A stretch of DNA of 9,067 bases, taken from positions 1 to 9,067 of the forward strand of contig CAKZPJ010000052.1 of the NCBI GenBank assembly GCA_937138955.1, read 5' to 3'. Positions 1 to 7,481 of this stretch are shown in pieces (the first letter of the stretch is position 1; each line of letters begins with the position of its first letter). The notes beneath the pieces were generated by a model, which made no database searches, was not told the origin of the DNA, and saw only the letters and a program-made list of their open reading frames with translations. The translations under genes were made by a program, and so were the position numbers. Source of the stretch: an uncultured Flammeovirgaceae bacterium. Lineage in GTDB: Bacteria; Bacteroidota; Bacteroidia; Cytophagales; Cyclobacteriaceae.

Positions 1-624
1 AATAGTGTATGAAACACCCGCCCTAGCCATCAGATCGCCTTCGTAAGTAGCGTCAATAAAACTTGCAGCTTCCACCTCTATTAGCTGCTGATCTCCTTTC
101 AAAGCGTACTCTAAGTATACCTTTCTGATGGTTTGGTTACGAACATCTACTGAATTGACTCTTCTTGAATACAAGACTTCAACCCCGGCTTCATCCATAT
201 ACTGCTCATAAATCATCTCAGCTACATGAGGTTCAAATTCATAGGCAGGAACGCTCTGTCCGTAATGTTTGCCTATTCTTATATAAAAATCCTGCGACAA
301 CCCCGTGATGTAACTATCCTGACCACCAGTATCGGTTCTGCCTAACCCCCCAGAGGTCAGACCGCCCAGGTGCCGGCCCGGTTCGACCAACAATACCCGC
401 AACCCGTACATCCTCCCGGTGTAAGCAGCCACCACTCCGGCAGAAGTAGCTCCGTATACCATCAGGTCATATCTGAGCGTTTGAGGTATACTGCCCTTGG
501 GTGTAATAGTGCTGGAGTAAGCAAACGTATTTGCCGATAGTGAGTGTACCGCAGGAGCGACGAAGGATGTTTTCTTCAAAAATGCTCTTCGTGATTTCTC
601 ATCCCGGGTGTTTGAGCTGTTCAT
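1..624 (-). CDS. Partial FAD-dependent oxidoreductase with Tat signal (C-terminus off the left edge)
   Basis: The frame is open without a stop for 208 codons from the ATG at 624 to base 1, so only the N-terminal part is present. An in-frame TGA lies two codons upstream of this ATG, which fixes it as the first possible start. Residues 11-17 read SRRAFLK, an exact twin-arginine consensus, followed by a modest hydrophobic stretch to about residue 35, so export to the periplasm in folded, cofactor-loaded form is likely. Residues 52-100 form a Rossmann FAD-binding segment (YDLMVYGATSAG, then VLLVEPGRHLGG and LTSGGLGRTD), the form typical of the FAD_oxidored family (PF12831), and FIDATYEGDLMARAG at 189-203 is a second family hallmark. 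Members are often annotated loosely as FAD-dependent oxidoreductases or xanthan-lyase-related proteins; substrates are mostly unknown. It lies 107 bases downstream of the SusD gene and may act on the same substrate, which is inference. The catalytic C-terminal region is not visible. Confidence 0.88.
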   Translation of the reverse strand, partial: MNSSNTRDEKSRRAFLKKTSFVAPAVHSLSANTFAYSSTITPKGSIPQTLRYDLMVYGATSAGVVAAYTGRMYGLRVLLVEPGRHLGGLTSGGLGRTDTGGQDSYITGLSQDFYIRIGKHYGQSVPAYEFEPHVAEMIYEQYMDEAGVEVLYSRRVNSVDVRNQTIRKVYLEYALKGDQQLIEVEAASFIDATYEGDLMARAGVSYTI

Positions 625-680
625 TAATCAAGAGTTGTTAGAGGACAATATGATACCTGTTTGTTCAGTTGAACACAGAG

Positions 681-711
681 GAAGCGTGAGATAGACTTTA
701 TCTCACGCTTC
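681..711 (-). terminator. Strong hairpin between the susD-like gene and the flavoenzyme gene; possible terminator or attenuator
   Basis: Arms 681-693 and 699-711 are perfect 13-base inverted repeats (GAAGCGTGAGATA) around a 5-base loop. The hairpin begins 21 bases past the SusD stop codon. On the minus strand it is followed by CTCTGTG rather than a run of T, so it does not fit a classical intrinsic terminator. It could be a partial terminator, a 3'-end stabiliser of the susC-susD message, or a processing site separating the flavoenzyme gene. The hairpin is seen directly; its role is inferred. Confidence 0.55.
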
Positions 712-731
712 TTTAAATCCTGAATACTTTA

Positions 732-2222
732 CTACCAGCCGGGGTTTTGGTCGGCTTGGGTTAAGGCTTCGTTATTATCTATTTCTTCGGCGGGGATTGG
801 CCACTTCAGGTGGCGTTCTTCAATCCGTGATTTACCATCTCCCGATGCGCGGATCACTTCTAATGTCCGATTAGTGCGTAGTAGATCATACCAGCGTTTG
901 CCTTCCATCACAAATTCTTTAGCTCGTTCTAATAGCAATGAGTCCTGAAATTGCTGAGCATTTAATCCCGCAGGGAAATCAGCGAGCGGGCTAGGGGTGT
1001 TGATATCCTGGCCATAGGCTCTTCTTCTGACCATGTTTAGGTACTCATAGGCTTCGTCCGTAGGCCCGCCATTAGCCATTGCCTCTGCTTCGGCAAAAAT
1101 TAGTAGTACTTCGGTATAGCGAATTATTGGATAATCATTTCCTGCCGGATCAGATTCAGTATCCCGAAATTTTTTAAAAAGCATCGGAATTTCTTCGCTC
1201 AAAAACTGTTCATCAAACTCACCATTGTAGAGCCAGTCATTAGTTCGCAAGTCTGGCCCGTCTAATTGATCTATCCAGTCGCCCAACCAGGAATCTGGGT
1301 TACCAAACCAGGCGTGGGCATTACCTCCAATGGAATAACCGGACCCGGCTCGGTGCATTAACCAGATTGGCCCAAAGCCTAATCCCGGGATACGGGCGTG
1401 TTTCAACGAAAATATTTCTTCGGAATGGGTAGTCACATCAGGACCGAACATCTGCTGAAAGTCTTCTGGTACAGTTACCTCTACTAAGCTAAATTCACCT
1501 GACTCAATAACTTCCATTGCAGTAGCCGCTGCTTCGGGCCATTGCTCTAGGGTTAAGTACACTTTAGACAGTATACTAGTAGCCGCCCAACGGGTAGCCC
1601 GACCAAGTTCAGCCGCCGGGTAGGTGTTGGGAAGGCTTTGTTCGGCAAATTCCAGATCGGCAATAACTTGATCATAAACGGCTGATTCTGGGGAGCGTTC
1701 AATGGCAAAGTCTTGCGTTTCGGGCTCTAAACGAAGAGGTAAGTCGCCAAATAAGCGTACTAAGTGAAAATAGGACAATGCTCGGAGAAACCGAGCTTCA
1801 CCCATCAAGCGATTTTTTAGCGCGGCATCTACTCCCGAAATATCTTGATTCTCCAATTGGCTAATGACTAGGTTAGCCCGGTTAATTACTTGGTAACCTC
1901 CTCGCCAAATGTTGCCAATCCGATTGATTCCCGTAGAGCCTAACTCATAGCGACTGGCGGGCGATTGACTGCCGCGGCCGTAGATATAGTCTGAGAAATA
2001 CTCAACGTTGCCCAATAGCCACCATCCGTACAGATTATTCTGATGGAAGGGTTTATAGATACCGTTAGTGGCGGCAATGACTCCCTCGGAAGTAGCAAAT
2101 ACTGCTTCTTGAGAAAGAAAGTTTCTAGGTTTTTCTTCTAATACTTCCTCGCCGCACCCAGAAAATAAACCAAGAGTCAACATTACTAAACACGCTGGAA
2201 AGATTCTATTTATATTTTTCAT
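732..2222 (-). CDS. SusD/RagB-family nutrient-binding outer-membrane lipoprotein
   Basis: This 496-residue protein is the surface substrate-binding partner of the SusC transporter encoded just upstream, capturing oligosaccharides or other nutrients and closing as a lid over the barrel. Residues 1-22 form a lipoprotein signal peptide with a hydrophobic core and the sequence LFSGC, giving Cys23 as the lipidated residue. The following GEE resembles the acidic surface-export signal of Bacteroidota lipoproteins. Residues about 25-220 match the N-terminal SusD-like, TPR-containing part (GEARFLRALSYFHLVRLFGDLPL at 141-163 is characteristic, with RATRWAATSILSKVYL at 208-223). Residues about 270-496 match the SusD/RagB C-terminal part, with LLERAKEFVMEGKRWYDLLR at 430-449 and the usual NPGW ending. 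Length is ordinary for the family. The start lies 31 bases after the SusC stop, indicating co-transcription; no clear Shine-Dalgarno sequence is present, as is common in Bacteroidota. The ligand cannot be deduced. Confidence 0.97.
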   Translation of the reverse strand: MKNINRIFPACLVMLTLGLFSGCGEEVLEEKPRNFLSQEAVFATSEGVIAATNGIYKPFHQNNLYGWWLLGNVEYFSDYIYGRGSQSPASRYELGSTGINRIGNIWRGGYQVINRANLVISQLENQDISGVDAALKNRLMGEARFLRALSYFHLVRLFGDLPLRLEPETQDFAIERSPESAVYDQVIADLEFAEQSLPNTYPAAELGRATRWAATSILSKVYLTLEQWPEAAATAMEVIESGEFSLVEVTVPEDFQQMFGPDVTTHSEEIFSLKHARIPGLGFGPIWLMHRAGSGYSIGGNAHAWFGNPDSWLGDWIDQLDGPDLRTNDWLYNGEFDEQFLSEEIPMLFKKFRDTESDPAGNDYPIIRYTEVLLIFAEAEAMANGGPTDEAYEYLNMVRRRAYGQDINTPSPLADFPAGLNAQQFQDSLLLERAKEFVMEGKRWYDLLRTNRTLEVIRASGDGKSRIEERHLKWPIPAEEIDNNEALTQADQNPGW

Positions 2223-2253
2223 AGTTGAATATCTTTAATAATAGCACAAAATT

Positions 2254-5200
2254 TTACAGAACTACTCTTACTCCTACCGTAAAGGTTCGGGCGGAAGGAT
2301 AAGTCCGTTGGTCAATGCCAACTCTGAGGTCACCGCTGGAAAACGCATTAATATCGGGAGTATACCAGCTGTAATCGGTAAAGGTGAATAAGTTCTGCGC
2401 ACTCACGTAAATATTAGCCGACTGAACTACCTCGGTATTAAACGCTGAAACCGGAATATTGTAGTTAAGTCTCACGTTTTGAATCCGTAAGTATGAAGCA
2501 TCTTCTAGGTAGTAGTCCGAGGGTCGTTGGTTTAGCCCGCTGGTGGCTTTAGGGTAAGTCGCATTAGGATTTGGATTCTCAGTAGTCCAACGATCAGCTA
2601 CTACCGCCAACTGGTTAGAACCCCGGTGGAAAGAGTTCATATGCCGGTAGATATTGTTATTCCAAATCGTTTTACCTGCTTCACCCACTAGAGATACTCT
2701 TAGTGAAAAATTACCATATGTGAGATTAGATGATAAACCATAGAACAAATCGGGGTAAGGATTGCCAATGATAACTCGGTCATCGTCGTTAATTTCTCCG
2801 TCGTCGTTTACATCTACGTAATTTATCAACCCATCTTCAGTTAAGCCGTCCGTCTTTAACCCGTAGAATGCGGACAGTGGCTCGCCTTCTCGCACAATAT
2901 TGGCGGCCCCAAGTATATCCAGATTAGGAGCGATGATGTCTTGTCCACTAGCCGTTTCAGTAACTTCGTTTATATTACGAAAGGCGTTAAAGTTTAAATC
3001 CCAAATTACTTTGCTAGTGCGTATAAGATCAGTTCCTAATTGGATTTCAAACCCACTATTACGAGTAGAACCGATATTCTGAATATTGGTAGTAAAACCG
3101 GAAGTAGGCGGTAAATTAACTCGCGCTAGTAGGTCATTCGTATTCTTGACGTAGTAGTCAACACTGGCTCGGACTCTTTGCTCCCAGAAACCGAATTCCA
3201 GTCCGGTATTAAACTCCGCAGTGGTTTCCCATCGTAAGTCTGGATTGCCGAGGTTCTCTGCCGCAAAGCCACTGGTGGGCGTTCCGCCAAAAGCCAGCCC
3301 CACGTCGGAAAATCGCTGTAGTGAGCCGTAAGGCGAGATTGCTTGATTCCCCGAAATACCGTAGCTTAGGCGCAATTTTAAATTAGATAGCTGGCTGATA
3401 TTATCCTGAATAAAGGCTTCATCAGACACTCTCCACGCTACTGCACCCGAAGGGAAGAAGCCCCACTTATTACCCGCACCGAAACGGGATGAACCATCCG
3501 CTCGGCCCGATAGAGTAAATAAGTATTTGTCTTTAAGCGTATAATTGATTCTACCTAACCAAGAAAGTAGCGTCCATTCGTCAAAGCCATTGTTAGGGGC
3601 TGAAAAGTTTTCGCCGGCACTCAGAATATTATTCTGAAGGTCATCACTTACAAAGCCATTCGATGATCCAGTAAGAAATTCATTTTGTTCGGTTTGCCAA
3701 GTAAAACCAGCTACTACACTTAGTGCGTGGCCATTCCCAAAATTTTTATTATAATTTATCGTATTTTCATTTAGAAACGATGTGGACTTTCTAAAAGTCT
3801 TAGATCCTACTCCTGCCGGCAATCCACTCTCTAATATACGAGGACTATATAGGTCCCGCTCCGAACTAACTTGGTCTACTCCCAGTAAGATATTTAAAGA
3901 AAGGTTATCCGTTAGTGAATATCTTCCCGTAACATTCCCTAACAAGCGATCAATTGTTCGTTGATCTAAACGTTCTTTAGCTATCGCTACTGGGTTATCA
4001 CCGGAGCTAGGGCTGAAAGAGTACTGTTTCAACGTAGCCGCATTTACGTAGCTTCCATCAGGATTATACACCGGTAAGAAGGGAGGAGAATTCAGAGCAC
4101 TTTGCAGTATATTATTATCGTCAATCTCATTATTGACTGATCGAGAAAGGAAGAAACGACCTGCTACTTTGAGTTTGTCGGTGACCTGCTGGTCTAAGTT
4201 AAGACGAACGGAACCCCGTGAAAAGTCTGATCCAATAATAGTACCATTCTCATCAAAGTAATTCCCTGAAATCAAGTAAGTCGTCTTTTCATTACCCCCG
4301 GAAAAAGCTAAGGAATAGTTTTGAATAAATCCCCGACGAAATATTTCATCCTGCCAATCAGTGTTAACATCCGTTAAAGTATCAATCTCATTGAAGATGA
4401 CTGGAAGATTATCGTTTACGTTTCGTTCGTTAGCAATCTCGGCAAACTGCCGACTATTCATCATATCTAACTGACGCTCAACTTCTCTGAATCCTACATA
4501 GGTCTCGAATTCTACCTGATTACGTCCTGCTGTTCCACCTTTTGTAGTAATTAAGATAACCCCATTGCTGCCCCGGGAACCATAAATGGCGGTAGCCGAA
4601 GCATCTTTTAGTACCTCAATAGATTCAATATCATTAGGGTTGATGGTAGAAAGTAGATTGGTGCTTCCGTTGTTTCCTCCCTGAACCGGCACTCCGTCAA
4701 TTACGTAGAGCGGATCATTACTACCAATGATTGAGTTGTTCCCGCGAATACGAACGATCATGTTTCCACCGGGAGCTCCACTTCCCGAAGTAACATTAAC
4801 CCCGGCTACTTTTCCTTGTAGACCCTGCGTAACATTAGCAATAGGCTCGTTTTCAAAATCTTTAGGCTCTACCGAACTAACCGCCCCGGTGATATCGCTC
4901 TTTTTCTGAGAGCCGTACCCAATCACCACTACTTCACTCAGCGACTGGATATCAGGAGATAACGCCAAATTAATTGTATTACGTCCGTTAATTGTTTCTT
5001 CAACGGTTTCATAACCAATAGAGGAAAAGACCAGGGTAGTAATCTCATCGGCTACCGTCAGACGGTAGTTGCCATCTACATCAGTTACAGTACCAGTCGT
5101 TGTCCCCTTTGCTAAGATGTTTACTCCTGGTAGTGCTTCGTTGCTAGACAAATCAGTCACTGTACCGGAAATAGTTTGTTCAAGCAAACGTTCAGAGGCA

Positions 5201-5631
5201 GCTTTACTTTGCTCAATCTTTTTCAGCAAAGAGGAAGGGAGGGTATTAGTTTCTGGTAGTGGTTTCTTATCTACCTTCTTAATAGAAGATTTTTCAGATG
5301 CAGGATAGATAACGTAAGTCTCCGAATCAAACTGCTCGAAGGTAAGCTGATAAGGAGTTAAAAGGCTTTCTAGTGCCTCTTCAACTTTCGCGCTCTGATT
5401 CTCTAGTTGTTTAGCGGTTTTCGTATCCACCAGCTTATCTTGAAGTAGCTCCTGATCGTAGCTAAATCGGGTTTGATAGAGTTCTTCTAATTCATATAAT
5501 ACTTGGGTCAAATGAGTCTTCGTATCTTGCTCAAGAACAGGTGAGGCGTTGTAGAGATTAGCCAATTGTACTTGCCCCAAGCCTGGTAAGGCTAATAGTA
5601 ATAGGCCTAGCCATAGTAGCATCTTGTTCAT
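2254..5631 (-). CDS. SusC/RagA-family TonB-dependent outer-membrane transporter with N-terminal STN signalling domain
   Basis: This 1125-residue receptor should import a SusD-bound ligand across the outer membrane using TonB energy. Residues 1-20 are a signal peptide. Residues about 40-110 form an STN (secretin/TonB short N-terminal) domain, the module by which TonB-dependent transducers contact FecR-type anti-sigma factors. A polar, lysine-rich linker (about 111-152) leads to a carboxypeptidase-regulatory-like beta domain (about 153-225: ISGTVTD, LPGVNILAKGTTTGTVTDVDGNY). The TonB-box-like SLSEVVVIGYGSQKKSDITG (230-249) precedes the plug (about 250-365), with GVNV, PLYVIDGVP and NPNDIESIEVLKDASATAIYG all typical of SusC. 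Residues about 370-1125 are the beta barrel. An acidic loop DVNDDGEINDDD (940-951) resembles the calcium-binding loop seen in many SusC proteins. The STN domain makes it longer than simple SusC proteins. It starts 28 bases after the FecR stop and ends 31 bases before the SusD start. The reading frame is intact. Confidence 0.97.
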   Translation of the reverse strand: MNKMLLWLGLLLLALPGLGQVQLANLYNASPVLEQDTKTHLTQVLYELEELYQTRFSYDQELLQDKLVDTKTAKQLENQSAKVEEALESLLTPYQLTFEQFDSETYVIYPASEKSSIKKVDKKPLPETNTLPSSLLKKIEQSKAASERLLEQTISGTVTDLSSNEALPGVNILAKGTTTGTVTDVDGNYRLTVADEITTLVFSSIGYETVEETINGRNTINLALSPDIQSLSEVVVIGYGSQKKSDITGAVSSVEPKDFENEPIANVTQGLQGKVAGVNVTSGSGAPGGNMIVRIRGNNSIIGSNDPLYVIDGVPVQGGNNGSTNLLSTINPNDIESIEVLKDASATAIYGSRGSNGVILITTKGGTAGRNQVEFETYVGFREVERQLDMMNSRQFAEIANERNVNDNLPVIFNEIDTLTDVNTDWQDEIFRRGFIQNYSLAFSGGNEKTTYLISGNYFDENGTIIGSDFSRGSVRLNLDQQVTDKLKVAGRFFLSRSVNNEIDDNNILQSALNSPPFLPVYNPDGSYVNAATLKQYSFSPSSGDNPVAIAKERLDQRTIDRLLGNVTGRYSLTDNLSLNILLGVDQVSSERDLYSPRILESGLPAGVGSKTFRKSTSFLNENTINYNKNFGNGHALSVVAGFTWQTEQNEFLTGSSNGFVSDDLQNNILSAGENFSAPNNGFDEWTLLSWLGRINYTLKDKYLFTLSGRADGSSRFGAGNKWGFFPSGAVAWRVSDEAFIQDNISQLSNLKLRLSYGISGNQAISPYGSLQRFSDVGLAFGGTPTSGFAAENLGNPDLRWETTAEFNTGLEFGFWEQRVRASVDYYVKNTNDLLARVNLPPTSGFTTNIQNIGSTRNSGFEIQLGTDLIRTSKVIWDLNFNAFRNINEVTETASGQDIIAPNLDILGAANIVREGEPLSAFYGLKTDGLTEDGLINYVDVNDDGEINDDDRVIIGNPYPDLFYGLSSNLTYGNFSLRVSLVGEAGKTIWNNNIYRHMNSFHRGSNQLAVVADRWTTENPNPNATYPKATSGLNQRPSDYYLEDASYLRIQNVRLNYNIPVSAFNTEVVQSANIYVSAQNLFTFTDYSWYTPDINAFSSGDLRVGIDQRTYPSARTFTVGVRVVL

Positions 5632-5659
5632 AGTTATTGTGTTTAGTGTAAAGTATATT

Positions 5660-6661
5660 CTACTTGATAATTATTAGTTGCTGCTCGCGTTCTATGGATA
5701 ACTGAAACACCTTTTCTAATTGACCAAAGAGGCTGTTCAGATCGCCGCGGTTAATCCTACCGGTAAATTTCTTATCTAACAAAGATTTATCCTCTATCTC
5801 AACTTCCAGTCCGTAAATATTTTCTAGTAATTGAGCGATTTCAGTAAGAGTTGCACCCTCAAAAATGTGTTCATTCTGCGTCCAGGCAGTATATTTTTCA
5901 ACATTGACCGGATGCTGCGCATAGTCAGTACCATCTATTTCTACTAGCTCTCCGGGTTGCATAGTAATATCAGTAGGTAGCACTTCTGAGTCTTCGGCTC
6001 TAAGCACTACTTCACCCTCTTTCAGAACTACTTGAGTATGATCTCGCCGATTCAAAATATTGAAAGAAGTACCTACAACTTCAACCGTTACTGTATTAGT
6101 CTGAACCAAAAACCGTCGATGGTCTTGGGTGTGATGCACATCAAAAAAGGCTTCTCCAGTAAGTTTTATTTCTCTTTCGGGAGATTCTAACCAATCCTCT
6201 TGATAAGTGATAGCAGAGTTTGCATTTAGTAAGACTGAAGAGCTATCGGGTAGGTCAATATACTGGGTTTCACCGTAAGCAGTCTGATGGGTGATTACAG
6301 TAGGCTCACTTATTTTAGTAAAAAGAAAAATGCTGAATATAAGTAGTACACTAACACTAGCAGCCATCCAGTACCATTTCGTCTTTTCTAGGATAGCATC
6401 ATTGCTACGAGCTTCAGTATGTCGACCTTGGAGCGTCTGCCACATGTGCCTTACCTCTTGCTCATGCAAAGGTTCAGGTTGACCACTCGCCCTCATCTGA
6501 TGTACTAATCGCCGCGCCTCGGTTACTAATACTTCACCTTCCGGATGTTCACATTGCCACTGCTGCCAGTATTGATCGAGAGCGGGAGTGGGATAAAGCA
6601 CCCAGCTTATAAAGCTATCGTTTAGTAACAGCTCTTCTAGCACCTGATCCCTTTCACTCAT
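5660..6661 (-). CDS. FecR-family anti-sigma factor with C-terminal DUF4974 domain
   Basis: This 333-residue inner-membrane protein should hold the ECF sigma factor encoded upstream inactive, and pass a signal to it when the STN domain of the neighbouring SusC protein reports bound ligand. Residues 1-95 are a cytoplasmic, tryptophan-rich N-terminal part expected to bind sigma. Residues about 96-116 (WYWMAASVSVLLIFSIFLF) are the single membrane span. Residues about 122-222 are the FecR domain in the periplasm, with GETQYIDLPDSSSVLLNANS (130-149), the GEAFFDV motif (169-175) and VEVVGTSFNI (193-202). Residues about 263-333 match DUF4974, with EGATLTEIAQLLENIYGLEV and LDKKFTGRI; this part has an STN-like layout. 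Length and domain order are normal for Bacteroidota. It is the first gene of a tightly packed fecR-susC-susD run. No Shine-Dalgarno sequence is obvious at the chosen ATG, but the N-terminal sequence resembles that of relatives. Confidence 0.95.
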   Translation of the reverse strand: MSERDQVLEELLLNDSFISWVLYPTPALDQYWQQWQCEHPEGEVLVTEARRLVHQMRASGQPEPLHEQEVRHMWQTLQGRHTEARSNDAILEKTKWYWMAASVSVLLIFSIFLFTKISEPTVITHQTAYGETQYIDLPDSSSVLLNANSAITYQEDWLESPEREIKLTGEAFFDVHHTQDHRRFLVQTNTVTVEVVGTSFNILNRRDHTQVVLKEGEVVLRAEDSEVLPTDITMQPGELVEIDGTDYAQHPVNVEKYTAWTQNEHIFEGATLTEIAQLLENIYGLEVEIEDKSLLDKKFTGRINRGDLNSLFGQLEKVFQLSIEREQQLIIIK

Positions 6662-6866
6662 AGATTAATACTGTTACAACTTGACAAAAAGTCGTATTCA
6701 TATGTTATAGCATATACTTACTGGCACTTGTACTTCAAGGCCTTTATAAGTAAGAGCGTGAAGGTGCAATTTTGTGCATATGAAAATGAGATTAGTTTTC
6801 ATATTTACGTACTTGGCAATAATTTTTACAAATAAGGTAGGTATTTTCAATATTCAGTTAGAAATA
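6662..6866. other. Sigma-to-fecR intergenic region, probable control region
   Basis: This 205-base AT-rich spacer separates the ECF sigma gene from the anti-sigma gene, which are often much closer in this type of locus. I see no ORF of note on either strand. It holds a 9-base inverted repeat at 6778-6804, a second short dyad (ATATG 6700-6704, CATAT 6711-6715) and three TTCATAT motifs (6697-6703, 6798-6804, and inverted at 6778-6784). The fecR-susC-susD promoter is most likely here. I could not assign -33 or -7 elements with confidence. Confidence 0.5.
6778..6804. repeat. Nine-base inverted repeat in the sigma-fecR spacer
   Basis: Arms ATATGAAAA (6778-6786) and TTTTCATAT (6796-6804) are perfect complements around a 9-base loop. 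Neither strand has a T-run immediately after it, so it is a weak candidate for an intrinsic terminator of the sigma gene. An operator or a structured leader of the fecR transcript is also possible. The symmetry is seen directly; the function is not known. Confidence 0.5.
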
Positions 6867-6881
6867 TTATAAAATATTGAA
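6846..6881 (-). repeat. AT-rich inverted repeat across the sigma gene stop codon
   Basis: TTCAATATT (6846-6854) and AATATTGAA (6873-6881) are perfect 9-base complements with an 18-base loop. The repeat spans the TAA stop of the sigma gene at 6867-6869. It is nearly all A and T, has a long loop and is not followed by a T-run on the minus strand, so it would make only a weak hairpin. It may lie at the 3' end of the sigma message or be a chance feature of AT-rich DNA. Confidence 0.3.
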
Positions 6882-7481
6882 CGATAAAATTATCCACCCA
6901 GTCATTTTAATAACTTTTTGCGCCATTTCAGGCCAGGTCTTTATCAGCATACGAATGGCGTTTTCCAGTAGCTGATACACAGCGCGCCGTTGAATGTTCA
7001 TCGTTTTAGCAATATCATTTACTGGCATATCCTGATAATATCGTAGAAAAATAGCTTCTCGCTGGCGTTCAGTTAAGTTATTCAACCCTTTTTGTAAATA
7101 GCGTTGGTTATCATGCTTGGTTTCTGCATCAACACGATTCTTTTCAACAGAAGGAATACTTAGCATATTCTCGTCTACTTCTATAGAAGATTCCTTTTTC
7201 TGGAGGGCAATGATCTTCCTTCTAAGAGCGGTAGTGAGGTAGTATTGAACACGTTGAACGTCCCCCAGGGTAGAGCGGTGTTCCCAAAGGTAGAAGAAAA
7301 CATCCTGAATAGCATCTTTGACAAGATCACGATCAGAGCATAAACGACAGCCATATTGGAAAAGTAATCGGACGTACTGGTGGTAAAGGGTGGAGTATGC
7401 TTGTTTATCACCTTGTTTGAATGCTTGCCATAGCGCTACATCCTCAGGATACTTATCAGTATTAATAGCTCGCTGCTTCAT
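6867..7481 (-). CDS. ECF-type RNA polymerase sigma factor (sigma-70 family, Bacteroidota group)
   Basis: This 204-residue protein should direct RNA polymerase to a small regulon, most simply the adjacent fecR-susC-susD genes, when released by the FecR protein. Region 2 covers about residues 23-90: GDKQAYSTLYHQYVRLLFQY, then DLVKDAIQDVFFYLWEHR (52-69), the core-binding and -10 recognition segment. A variable linker (about 95-127) precedes region 4 (about 128-182), with LTERQREAIFLRYYQDMPVN and a helix-turn-helix at IAKTMNIQRRAVYQLLENAI (157-176). There is no region 1.1 or 3, which fits the ECF class. The protein ends in a short hydrophobic tail (TGWIILSFNIL, 194-204) past region 4. The usual length is about 190 residues. 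The ATG at 7481 gives a normal N-terminus; a short dyad lies about 10 bases upstream of it. Its spacing from fecR is unusually wide, at 205 bases. Confidence 0.95.
   Translation of the reverse strand: MKQRAINTDKYPEDVALWQAFKQGDKQAYSTLYHQYVRLLFQYGCRLCSDRDLVKDAIQDVFFYLWEHRSTLGDVQRVQYYLTTALRRKIIALQKKESSIEVDENMLSIPSVEKNRVDAETKHDNQRYLQKGLNNLTERQREAIFLRYYQDMPVNDIAKTMNIQRRAVYQLLENAIRMLIKTWPEMAQKVIKMTGWIILSFNIL

Noticed and set aside
662..675. Inverted repeat TGTTCA-GT-TGAACA just upstream of the flavoenzyme gene.
   Set aside because: Only six bases per arm and no recognised regulator for it; it may be an operator, but one short palindrome alone is weak evidence.
5069..5308. Plus-strand frame of 79 codons opposite the SusC N-terminal region.
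   Set aside because: It is antisense to a well-supported SusC gene and its composition mirrors that gene; the other plus-strand frames near 2900, 3782, 4727, 6291 and 8228 were set aside for the same reason.
7181..7411. Minus-strand frame of 76 codons inside the sigma gene.
   Set aside because: It lies in another frame of a clearly recognised sigma factor and has no family features.
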